Positions 40,944-47,507 of a stretch of DNA of 47,507 nt are shown here, piece after piece. The notes under the pieces were generated by a model, which saw only the letters and a program-made list of their open reading frames with translations, searched no databases and was not told the DNA's origin. Made by a program: the position numbers and the translations under genes. The stretch covers positions 1-47,507 of the forward strand of contig JAEYUL010000170.1 of the NCBI GenBank assembly GCA_023432565.1, in the 5' to 3' direction. Every line of letters starts with the position of its first letter. The first letter of the stretch is position 1. The stretch is from Actinomycetes bacterium. Lineage in GTDB: Bacteria; Actinomycetota; Actinomycetes; Actinomycetales; Cellulomonadaceae.

Positions 40944-41897
40944 ATGCGGGCGATCTGGAAGGGCGCGGTCGCGTTCGGGCTCGTCAACGTCCCGGTGCGG
41001 CTGTACGCCGCTACCGGGGAGCACGAGGTCACGTTGCACCAGGTGCATGCCGCCGACGGCGGCCGCATCCGGTACCGCAAGGTCTGCAGCGTCGACGGCG
41101 AGCCCGTGACGATGGACGAGATCGCGAAGGGCTACGAGACCGCCGACGGCGAGCTCGTGATCCTGACCGACGAGGACTTCAGCCGCCTCCCGCTCGCGAC
41201 CGAGCGGGAGATCGAGGTGCTGGAGTTCGTCCCCGCGGAGCAGGTCGACCCGATCCTGCTCGGCAAGACCTACTACCTCGAACCCGACAAGACGGCCGCC
41301 AAGCCGTACGCGCTGCTGCGCGGCGCGCTCGAGGAGGCCGATCGGATGGCGGTCGTCAAGGTCGCGCTGCGGCAGCGCGAGTCGATGGCGGTCCTGCGGG
41401 TGCGCGGCAAGGTGATCTGCCTGCAGACGCTGCTGTGGCCCGACGAGGTCCGTGCGGCGGACTTCCCGATCCTCGACGCCGACGTGACGGTCAAGCCCGC
41501 GGAGCTCGCCATGGCGCAGTCGTTGGTCGACTCGCTCGCGTCGGACTTCGACCCGTCCCAGTTCGAGGACCGGTACGAGGGTGCGCTGACCGAGCTCATC
41601 GAGGCCAAGGTCGCCTCGGGAGACACGCGGTCCCTGCCGCAGCCGGCACGCGAGGAGAGCGCCGAGGGCGGGGGAGAGGTCGTCGACCTGCTCGCCGCGC
41701 TGCAGCGCAGCGTCGAGAAGGCGAGGTCGTCGCGCGGCGGCGAGGTCGCGTCCGGCGGCGACATCGAGGCGCCCGCGACCCCGCGTCGCCGGCGCGCCAA
41801 GGACGCCGAGGACACGAGCGAGGACACGAGCGACGACACGCCCGAGCCCACCCGCGCGAAGAAGCCGAAGGCGAAGGCGAAGGCCAAGGCGTCGTGA
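40944..41897 (+). CDS. ku: Ku protein (NHEJ)
   Basis: Homodimeric ring protein that binds double-strand break ends and recruits the LigD enzymes. The 317-residue product starts MRAIWKGAVAFGLVNVPVRLYAAT, the Ku signature, followed by RIRYRKVCSVDGEPV and LLGKTYYLEPDK. The C-terminal tail is long and basic with the Lys/Ala repeat RAKKPKAKAKAKAS, resembling extended DNA-binding tails of some actinobacterial Ku proteins. The ATG at 40944 has a good ribosome binding site. The stop codon overlaps the following PHP gene. Confidence 0.97.
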   Translation: MRAIWKGAVAFGLVNVPVRLYAATGEHEVTLHQVHAADGGRIRYRKVCSVDGEPVTMDEIAKGYETADGELVILTDEDFSRLPLATEREIEVLEFVPAEQVDPILLGKTYYLEPDKTAAKPYALLRGALEEADRMAVVKVALRQRESMAVLRVRGKVICLQTLLWPDEVRAADFPILDADVTVKPAELAMAQSLVDSLASDFDPSQFEDRYEGALTELIEAKVASGDTRSLPQPAREESAEGGGEVVDLLAALQRSVEKARSSRGGEVASGGDIEAPATPRRRRAKDAEDTSEDTSDDTPEPTRAKKPKAKAKAKAS

Positions 41898-42976
41898 GCG
41901 ACCCCGACGGGGGAGCCACGACCGATGCCGAGCGTCGCGACGCGGCCGTCGCGACGCTGCGGCGCATCGCGTTCCTGCTCGAGCGTGCGCAGGCGAGCTC
42001 GTACCGCAGCGAGGCGTTCCGCGCGGCCGCGGCCGTCGTCGAGGAGCAGGCGCCGCGTCGCGTGGCGACCCTCGTGGCCACCGGTGGGCTGACCGAGCTG
42101 CCGTCGCTCGGCGCACGCACCGCGGGCGTGGTCGAGCTCGTCTGGCGTGGGCGCCCGGTGCCGTACCTGGGTGAGCTGGAGGACGCGACGGCGGCCGCGG
42201 TGGCCGCGCAGGAGGAGGCCGCAGGCGACGACGCCGAGCGGGCGCGCGCCCTGCACCGCGCGCTGCGCGGGGACCTGCACGCCCACTCCGACGCCAGCGA
42301 CGGCGGCACCTCGATCCAGGAGATGCTCCTCGCCGCGCTCGAGCTCGGGCACGAGTACCAGGCGATCACGGACCACTCGCCGCGCCTCACGGTGGCCAAC
42401 GGGCTGTCGGCGGCTCGGCTGCGCGCCCAGGTGCGGCAGGTCGCGGCGCTCAACGCGGCCGTCGAGCCGTTCCGCGTGCTGACGGGCATCGAGGTCGACA
42501 TCCTCGACGACGGCTCCCTCGACCAGGACCCCGATCTGCTGGACGAGCTCGACGTCGTCGTCGCGTCCGTGCACTCCAAGCTCGCGATGGACCGCGCCGC
42601 GATGACACGGCGCATGCTGGCCGCCGTCCGCAACCCGCGCACCGACGTGCTCGGCCACTGCACGGGACGCCGGGTGCTGGGCAAGCAGCGGGCTCGCAGC
42701 GAGTTCGACGCGCACGCGGTGTTCAGCGAGTGCGCCGAGCGGGGTGTGGCGGTCGAGATCAACTGCCGGCCCGACCGGCTGGACCCACCGCACGACCTCC
42801 TCGCGCTCGCGGTCGAGCTCGGCTGCGACTTCGCGATCGACACGGACGCGCACGCCCCGGGCCAGCTCGACTGGCAGCTGACGGGATGCGTGCGCGCCGC
42901 CAGGCACGGCATCGACGCGGACCGGGTCCTCACCACGTGGCCGCTCGAGCGCCTTCTCGAGCGCACCCACGCGTGA
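41894..42976 (+). CDS. PolX-like PHP-domain protein lacking the polymerase domain
   Basis: Predicted metal-dependent phosphoesterase of 360 residues. Residues about 10-95 match the helical 8-kDa-type N-terminal region of family X DNA polymerases (TLRRIAFLLERAQASSYRSEAFRAAA, then LPSLGARTAGVVEL as helix-hairpin-helix). Residues about 128-355 match the PHP exonuclease domain of bacterial PolX (GDLHAHSDASDGGTS, AITDHSPR, LTGIEVDIL, VASVHSKLAMD, VLGHCTGR, EINCRPDRLD, IDTDAH). The central nucleotidyltransferase domain of PolX is missing. The GTG at 41894 overlaps the ku stop codon. A role in trimming DNA ends for NHEJ is inferred from the operon. Confidence 0.88.
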   Translation: MSDPDGGATTDAERRDAAVATLRRIAFLLERAQASSYRSEAFRAAAAVVEEQAPRRVATLVATGGLTELPSLGARTAGVVELVWRGRPVPYLGELEDATAAAVAAQEEAAGDDAERARALHRALRGDLHAHSDASDGGTSIQEMLLAALELGHEYQAITDHSPRLTVANGLSAARLRAQVRQVAALNAAVEPFRVLTGIEVDILDDGSLDQDPDLLDELDVVVASVHSKLAMDRAAMTRRMLAAVRNPRTDVLGHCTGRRVLGKQRARSEFDAHAVFSECAERGVAVEINCRPDRLDPPHDLLALAVELGCDFAIDTDAHAPGQLDWQLTGCVRAARHGIDADRVLTTWPLERLLERTHA

Positions 42977-43030
42977 CGAAGATCGCACGCCACGCGCTGC
43001 GACCTGCGCAGGAGCGTGTCAGCGGCCGGT

Positions 43031-43036
43031 TAGGGT
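43031..43036 (+). promoter_or_regulatory. -10 element of the HU gene
   Basis: TAGGGT lies 55 bases before the HU start and fits TANNNT. A recognisable -35 is missing. Confidence 0.45.
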
Positions 43037-43091
43037 CACCCCTGCGGCTGCCGAGTCCGGAGCCGCTGGACCAGACAGGAGTCGAACACTC

Positions 43092-43373
43092 GTGAGCCTC
43101 AACCGCACCGAGCTCGTCCAGGCCGTCGCCGCCAAGGCAGGCCTTTCCGCTGCCGACGCCGACAAGGTGATCCGCGCCTTCCAGGACGTCCTCGTCGAGC
43201 AGCTCGCCGCAGGCGAGACCGTCACGATCCCCGGCTTCCTCGCTGTCGGGCGCGCCGAGCGTGCCGCGCGGACGGGCATCAACCCCCAGACCGGCGAGAA
43301 GCTCGAGATCCCGGCCGGCTACCGCGTGAAGCTGACCGCCGGCAGCACGCTCAAGCGCGCCGTCCAGGGCTGA
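43092..43373 (+). CDS. hup: HU-family DNA-binding protein
   Basis: Nucleoid protein of 93 residues that bends and compacts DNA as a dimer. It has the HU pattern MSLNRTELVQAVAAKAGLSAADADKVIRAF in parts, followed by LAAGETVTIPGFLAVGRAERAARTGINPQTGEKLEIPA, the DNA-binding arm and the C-terminal helix. There is no Lys/Ala-rich C-terminal tail, so it is the short HU type rather than mycobacterial HupB. The GTG at 43092 has CAGGAG upstream. A strong hairpin follows five bases after the stop codon. Confidence 0.96.
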   Translation: MSLNRTELVQAVAAKAGLSAADADKVIRAFQDVLVEQLAAGETVTIPGFLAVGRAERAARTGINPQTGEKLEIPAGYRVKLTAGSTLKRAVQG

Positions 43374-43377
43374 CCTT

Positions 43378-43417
43378 CGTCGAGGCCCCGCTCCCAGTCG
43401 GGGGCCCGGCCTCGACG
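43378..43417. terminator. Bidirectional terminator between HU and DUF6328 genes
   Basis: The stem CGTCGAGGCC/GGCCTCGACG (43378-43387 with 43408-43417) has a GC-rich interior. It separates two converging genes. Confidence 0.85.
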
Positions 43418-43428
43418 CGTCCGCAGGA

Positions 43429-43929
43429 TCAGCTACCCGACTGCGGGCGGTCGCGCCTGCGGAGCACGCCCGGCAGGGCCCACCAGCAGGCGCCGAGCAC
43501 GAGCAGCGCCGCACCGGTCACGACGAGGCCTGCGGTGCGGTCGAGCACCACGTCGAAGACGAACCCCGCGCTGCCCGCCAACGTCAGCGCGAGCGCTGCG
43601 AGCCCGACCAGCGCGAGCACGTTGCCTGCCGACACCAGCTCGGGCTTCATCCGCTTGCGGAACAGGACTCGGTGCAGGCTCACCGGCGCGACGATGAGCG
43701 TGGTCGCGAGGATCGCCAGGAGCACGAGGACGAGATAGAGGTCCTCCTGGTAGGCGTCCAGGTCCCCGAAGCGCTGCTGGAACGGGATCGTCAGCAGGAA
43801 GCCCGTGAGGATCTGGGCGCCGGTCTGCGTGACCCGCAGCTCCTGCAGCAGCTCGTCCCAGTTGCGGTCCATCCGCTCGGTGTACGTCTCGTTGCGGTCT
43901 GCGTCCGGACCGGCATGGTCGTCCGACAC
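43429..43929 (-). CDS. DUF6328 family membrane protein
   Basis: Conserved actinobacterial membrane protein of unknown function, 166 residues. The N-terminal cytoplasmic part ends in the family pattern ELLQELRVTQTGAQILTGFLLTIPFQQRF, followed by four hydrophobic segments (about residues 43-62, 68-92, 106-130, 136-156). The GTG at 43929 has GAGGAGGAGAC as ribosome binding site, a clear choice over the open frame upstream. It converges with HU and is divergent from the aldolase gene. Family recognition is from memory. Confidence 0.85.
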   Translation of the reverse strand: MSDDHAGPDADRNETYTERMDRNWDELLQELRVTQTGAQILTGFLLTIPFQQRFGDLDAYQEDLYLVLVLLAILATTLIVAPVSLHRVLFRKRMKPELVSAGNVLALVGLAALALTLAGSAGFVFDVVLDRTAGLVVTGAALLVLGACWWALPGVLRRRDRPQSGS

Positions 43930-44023
43930 GTCTCCTCCTCGGTATCGGCGAGGATCATCCCGCAACCCGCCGCATCCCGCGCGGCGGGCGGGACGGACCC
44001 CGTGCACGAGGGAGACTGGGCGC

Positions 44024-45070
44024 GTGAAACCCGTGCACGACACCACACACCGCGACTTCGCCTCGGACAACTACGCCGGAGCTCACCCGGAGGTCATGGC
44101 CGCGCTGGTCGCGGCCAACGGGGGTCATCAGACCTCCTACGGCGCCGACGCGTGGACGGCCCGGCTGCACGAGGTCATGCGAGAGCACTTCGGCGAGCAG
44201 GCCGAGGCGTTCCCCGTGTTCAACGGCACCGGCGCGAACGTGCTCAGCCTCCAGGCGGTGCTCCCGCCGTGGGGTGCTGTCGTCTGCACGACCGACGCGC
44301 ACATCCACACCGACGAGAACGGCGCACCCGAGCGGGTCGCGGGGATCAAGCTCCTGCCGGTGTCCTCGCCCGGCGGGAAGCTCACTCCTGAGCTGTTGGA
44401 CCGCGAGGCCTGGGGGTTCGGCGACGAGCACCGCGCGCAGCCAGGCGTCGTCTCGCTGACCCAGTCGACCGAGGTCGGCACGGTGTACACGCCCGAGGAG
44501 ATCCGCGCGGTGGCGTCCCACGCCCACGACCTGGGGCTGCGGGTGCACGTCGACGGCGCGCGTCTGGCGAACGCCGCGGCCTCGCTCGGGGTGCCGCTGC
44601 GCGCCCTGACCACCGACGCCGGCGTCGACGTGGTCTCCCTCGGCGGCACCAAGAACGGCCTGCTCTTCGCCGAGGCGGTCGTGGTCCTGACCCCCGGATC
44701 GGCCGACGGCCTGGCGTACCTGCGCAAGATGGACATGCAGCTCGCGTCGAAGATGCGGTTCCTGTCCGCCCAGCTCGTCGCGCTCTACGAGGGGGACCTG
44801 TGGCTGCGCTCCGCCGCGCACGCCAACGCGATGGCTGCGAGGCTCGCCGCCGGGCTGACCGAGGCCGGGGTCGAGCTCCTGCACCCGCCGCAGGCGAACG
44901 GCGTGTTCGCGCGCCTGGCGCCCGAGGTGGCCGAGGTGCTGCGCCGCAGGTGGCGCTTCTACGACTGGACCCATGGGACGGTCCGGCTCATGTGCGCGTT
45001 CGACACCACCGAGCAGGACGTCGACGAGCTCGTCGCGGCCACCCGGCACGCGCTGGACTCCCACGGCTGA
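44024..45070 (+). CDS. ltaE: Threonine aldolase family protein (PLP enzyme)
   Basis: Pyridoxal-phosphate enzyme of the low-specificity L-threonine aldolase group, cleaving threonine to glycine and acetaldehyde. The 348-residue protein shows FASDNYAGAHPEVMAAL, YGADAWTARLHE, VFNGTGANVLSLQ, the aspartate motif VHVDGARLANAAAS and the PLP lysine in VSLGGTKNGLLFAEAVV. The GTG at 44024 has GGGAGA upstream as a possible ribosome binding site; GAGACT six bases before it could instead make the transcript leaderless. Substrate range is not shown. A strong hairpin follows. Confidence 0.92.
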   Translation: MKPVHDTTHRDFASDNYAGAHPEVMAALVAANGGHQTSYGADAWTARLHEVMREHFGEQAEAFPVFNGTGANVLSLQAVLPPWGAVVCTTDAHIHTDENGAPERVAGIKLLPVSSPGGKLTPELLDREAWGFGDEHRAQPGVVSLTQSTEVGTVYTPEEIRAVASHAHDLGLRVHVDGARLANAAASLGVPLRALTTDAGVDVVSLGGTKNGLLFAEAVVVLTPGSADGLAYLRKMDMQLASKMRFLSAQLVALYEGDLWLRSAAHANAMAARLAAGLTEAGVELLHPPQANGVFARLAPEVAEVLRRRWRFYDWTHGTVRLMCAFDTTEQDVDELVAATRHALDSHG

Positions 45071-45121
45071 GGCGCCACCCGGCGAGCTGCCGGCTGACGT
45101 GACCGCTCAAGACCGTTGGTT

Positions 45122-45163
45122 GACGCCGGTGGCGGGGGATCGGCACCACCCGCCACCGGCGTC
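45122..45163. terminator. Bidirectional terminator between aldolase and cellulase genes
   Basis: A perfect 15-base-pair stem (GACGCCGGTGGCGGG at 45122-45136 with 45149-45163) and a 12-base loop lie between the converging genes. Confidence 0.85.
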
Positions 45164-45177
45164 CGTCGGGGGATCGG

Positions 45178-46959
45178 TCAGGCTGTCTGGCAGGTGGCGC
45201 CGTTCAGCGTGAACGAGGTCGGGCTCGCGGTGGAGCCTGTGTGCGTGCCGTTGAAGCCGACGTCGAGGGACGCGCCGGGTGCCAGCGTGCCGTTCCAGGC
45301 GACGTTCGTTGCCGTCACGGTCTGTCCGGTCTGCGTCCAGGTGGCGCTCCACCCCTGCGCGAGCGACTGACCCGTCGGCAGCGCGAACCGCAGCGTCCAC
45401 CCGGACAGCGCCGTGGTGCCGGTGTTCTTGACCTTGACGTTCACGGACATGCCCGAGCTCCACGAGCTCGCCTGGTAGGTCACCGTGCAGCGGCCCACGG
45501 GGTCCGGCGTCGGCGTGCTCGTCGGCGTCTGGGTGGGCGTGGAGGTTGCGGTGGGCGTGGCCGTCGGTGTCGCGGTCGGTGTGGCCGTCGGTGTCACGGT
45601 CGGTGTCGCGGTCGGTGTCGGGTCGCCCCGGAGCTGGCCGAGCGACTTGCCGGTGGTGGTGTTCGCGCCACCGAGCGGGACCTGGTGGTCGAGGCTGACG
45701 AACTTGCCGCCGTCCTGCCACAGCGAGGGCTTGAGCAGTGCGTACTTGGCCGAGTCCCACGTCTTCCAGTCGTCGAGCAGCAGTCCGCCCGTGTCGCCGG
45801 AGTTGGGGTTGAGCGACCAGAACGTGTGGGAGATCTTGCGCTCGATCATCAGGTCGCGCAGCGCCGTCAGCCAGCGGTCCTGGCGCTCGTCCTGCCCGAC
45901 GCGTCCGCCCCACTCACCGACGAGCAGTGGCGCGATGCCCTGCTTGTGGATGTAGAGCCAGTTCGGGTCCCAGACGTCCGCCTCGAGCGTGGCCTTGGTG
46001 AACGGCTTGGCGAACCAGGGCTGCTCGTAGACGAGCGGTCCGTAGTCGTGGGGTGAGTACACGAGCTGGTCCTGGTTGGCGCCGAGGTCGACGGGATGGT
46101 CGGTGACGCCCCGCAGGTTTCCGCCCCACCAGGTGTTGTAGTACTCCTTCTCGTTCGTCGAGGACCACGAGACCCCCTCCTTGGGGTACGTCTCGATGCC
46201 CTCGCACAGGATCAGGACCTCGGGGTTGATCGCCAGGATCCGGCGTCCGGCGACCTGGCAGAGGTTCTTGAAGTTGTCCGCGTCGGTGCTCGAGTCCCAC
46301 TTGGCGCGCGGCGTCGAGTTCGCGGTGCCGTGCGGCTCGTTCTTGATGTCCATCGCGACGATGGTGTCGTTGTTCTTGTACCGCGCGGTGACCCACTCCC
46401 ACGCGGTGTAGAAGTCCTCCGTCGTGATCGTGCCCTTCCACCACACGGGGTAGAAGTGCCCGGCGTTGTCCGCCTCGGCGCTGTGCACGTCGAGCATCAC
46501 CTTGAGCCCGTACTTCTCGGAGAGCTCCAGGAACCGGTCGAACACCTCGAGCGTCGTCTTGCCGGTCAGGTCCGGGTTGACGTACGTGTTCACGCCGGAC
46601 GACGGGGCAGCCTTGCCGGCCTTCCACTCGAGCAGCAGCTGCGTCGAGATCGGCACGCGGACGATGTTGATGCCGTGGTCGGCCATCGACTTCGTCACGT
46701 CCTCGAGGTTGACCGACCACAGGCCGTGGAAGACGCGCTCGGTCGCGTTGAAGCCGAACCAGTTGGCTCCCGTGAGCCAGACCTCGGTCCCGGCCTTGTC
46801 GACGATCTTGTTGCCCTGGACGTGCAGCCAGTCCTCGCCCGCGGCCTGGGCCGGGGCAGTGGCGACGGCGAGCGGCGCGCCGAGCGCCGCGATCGTGACG
46901 ATGCCGGCGAGCACGCGGGCACGCAGCGTGCGTCGGCGGGGGTGGGGGAGTGCGGACAC
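45178..46959 (-). CDS. Secreted GH5 endoglucanase with C-terminal CBM2
   Basis: Extracellular cellulase of 593 residues. A signal peptide covers residues 1-39 (basic start, hydrophobic core, cleavage after AQA). The GH5 catalytic domain spans about residues 42-445 and resembles the Acidothermus E1 type: the acid/base Glu208 in DIKNEPHG, the nucleophile Glu349 in LLVGEWGG, and the FWSLNPNSGDTGG motif. A Thr/Pro linker (residues 447-487) joins it to a family 2 cellulose-binding module (490-593). The GTG at 46959 has GAGGAGAACC upstream. It lies downstream of another CBM2 enzyme gene on the same strand, with a hairpin between them. Confidence 0.95.
   Translation of the reverse strand: MSALPHPRRRTLRARVLAGIVTIAALGAPLAVATAPAQAAGEDWLHVQGNKIVDKAGTEVWLTGANWFGFNATERVFHGLWSVNLEDVTKSMADHGINIVRVPISTQLLLEWKAGKAAPSSGVNTYVNPDLTGKTTLEVFDRFLELSEKYGLKVMLDVHSAEADNAGHFYPVWWKGTITTEDFYTAWEWVTARYKNNDTIVAMDIKNEPHGTANSTPRAKWDSSTDADNFKNLCQVAGRRILAINPEVLILCEGIETYPKEGVSWSSTNEKEYYNTWWGGNLRGVTDHPVDLGANQDQLVYSPHDYGPLVYEQPWFAKPFTKATLEADVWDPNWLYIHKQGIAPLLVGEWGGRVGQDERQDRWLTALRDLMIERKISHTFWSLNPNSGDTGGLLLDDWKTWDSAKYALLKPSLWQDGGKFVSLDHQVPLGGANTTTGKSLGQLRGDPTPTATPTVTPTATPTATPTATPTATSTPTQTPTSTPTPDPVGRCTVTYQASSWSSGMSVNVKVKNTGTTALSGWTLRFALPTGQSLAQGWSATWTQTGQTVTATNVAWNGTLAPGASLDVGFNGTHTGSTASPTSFTLNGATCQTA
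45499..45621 (-). repeat. Thr/Pro linker repeat in the cellulase gene
   Basis: Repeated six-codon units encode the TPTATP-type linker between the GH5 and CBM2 domains. On the plus strand it shows as a GTCGGTGT-rich tandem repeat. Linker length may vary between strains. Confidence 0.85.
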
Positions 46960-46995
46960 GGTTCTCCTCGTCGAGACGATGGGGGCAGAGCGACG

Positions 46996-47031
46996 CCGTG
47001 GGCGGCCGTGCCGGAGCACGACCGCCCACGG
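46996..47031 (-). terminator. Hairpin between the two CBM2 enzyme genes
   Basis: CCGTGGGCGG (46996-47005) pairs with CCGCCCACGG (47022-47031), and an inner CGTGC/GCACG stem extends it. It starts seven bases after the stop codon of the upstream gene, so the cellulase should have its own promoter or depend on read-through. Confidence 0.8.
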
Positions 47032-47037
47032 TGGGAG

Positions 47038-47507
47038 TCACCCGACGGTGCAGCTGGCGCCGTTGAGCGTGAACGACGTCGGGGCGGTGTTGGTCCCCGA
47101 GTGCGACGCGTTGAAGCCGATGTCCACCACGCCACCCGGCGCGATCGACCCGTTCCACGCGGCGTTCTTCGCCGTGACCGTCGAGCCCGACTGGGTCCAG
47201 TCCGCGCTCCAGCCCTGCGTGAGCTGCTGGCCGCTGCCGAAGGTGAACGCCAGCGTCCAGCCGGACAGGGCGCTCGTGCCGGTGTTCTTGATCTTGATGT
47301 TCGCCGACAGGCCGTTGTTCCAGCTGCTGGCCTGGTAGGTCACCTGGCAGGTGTTACCGGTCTGCGTCGACTGCGTCGTGGCCGTGACGGCGCTGGACGC
47401 GGCCGAGACGTTGCCCGCGACGTCCTTGGCCCGCACGGTGAACGAGTACGCCGTCGCCGGGGTCAGCCCGGTCGCGGTGAAGCTCGTGCCCGTCGGCGAC
47501 CCGATCA
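47038..47507 (-). CDS. Secreted carbohydrate-active enzyme, C-terminal FN3-CBM2 part
   Basis: Partial gene; the start and catalytic domain lie beyond the right edge. The visible ~155 residues begin in a fibronectin type III domain (TSFTATGLTPATAYSFTVRAKDVAGN, in parts) and end with a family 2 cellulose-binding module (CQVTYQASSWNNGLSANIKIKNTG, in parts, to the terminal Cys in NGASCTVG). CBM2 has its two boundary cysteines and Trp residues for cellulose binding. FN3-CBM2 tails are common on Cellulomonas cellulases, chitinases and xylanases, so the enzyme class cannot be stated. Confidence 0.9.
   Translation of the reverse strand, partial: IGSPTGTSFTATGLTPATAYSFTVRAKDVAGNVSAASSAVTATTQSTQTGNTCQVTYQASSWNNGLSANIKIKNTGTSALSGWTLAFTFGSGQQLTQGWSADWTQSGSTVTAKNAAWNGSIAPGGVVDIGFNASHSGTNTAPTSFTLNGASCTVG

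Noticed and set aside
45499..45621. CRISPR-like array suggested by short tandem repeats
   Set aside because: The repeats are six-codon Thr/Pro linker units without unique spacers, inside the cellulase gene.
46960..47037. CebR/CelR-type cellulose operator upstream of the GH5 gene
   Set aside because: No match to the TGGGAGCGCTCCCA palindrome was seen in this stretch.

Overview
The window is a high-GC actinobacterial chromosome segment, most likely from Cellulomonas or a close relative in the Micrococcales. The evidence is GC-rich third codon positions, an RbpA-type RNA polymerase binding protein, many GTG starts with 4-base GTGA/ATGA gene overlaps, several leaderless promoters, and a CBM2-bearing GH5 cellulase. 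No phage, insertion sequence, CRISPR array or integrative element was seen. All assignments come from reading the sequence; no database search was run.

Region 1 (1-10413) is central carbon metabolism. On the plus strand lie gap (partial), pgk, tpiA, secG and rbpA. Convergent to them, on the minus strand, is a translationally coupled pentose-phosphate operon tal-zwf-opcA-pgl, preceded by a separately terminated tkt. Region 2 (10414-21738) holds ctaB, then xerD, a solo parA, scpA, scpB, an rluB-type pseudouridine synthase, tyrA, cmk, a PlsC-like acyltransferase, der and an unassigned membrane protein, nearly all overlapping. It is followed by tRNA-Pro(GGG) and its terminator.

Region 3 (21880-36822) is accessory: a membrane-anchored alpha/beta hydrolase, a DASS/SLC13 carboxylate transporter, an orphan PIN protein, a divergent dioxygenase/MarR pair with two matching operator sites, a TetR regulator, a small gene behind a LexA-like box, and an SMR guanidinium exporter under a guanidine-III riboswitch. 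A lipase-like protein, a tandem universal stress protein, a YbaK protein, a pirin, an ECF-like sigma factor coupled to an O6-alkylguanine methyltransferase, a DUF2277 protein and malate:quinone oxidoreductase with a coupled small gene follow.

Region 4 (36919-42976) is stress and DNA repair: Dps coupled to an App1-like phosphatase, then a bacterial NHEJ locus. Separate LigD-type polymerase and ligase genes lie divergent from ku, and ku is coupled to a PolX-like PHP protein that lacks the polymerase domain. Region 5 (43031-47507) holds an HU-like protein, a DUF6328 membrane protein, a threonine aldolase family enzyme, a secreted GH5 cellulase with CBM2, and the end of a second FN3-CBM2 secreted enzyme running off the window.

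The observations most worth a second look are the guanidine-III riboswitch abutting the ribosome binding site of the SMR gene, the LexA-like box over a leaderless promoter, the PolX protein without a polymerase domain in the ku operon, the paired MarR operators, and a recurring leaderless promoter architecture. I did not find a clearly new multi-gene system.
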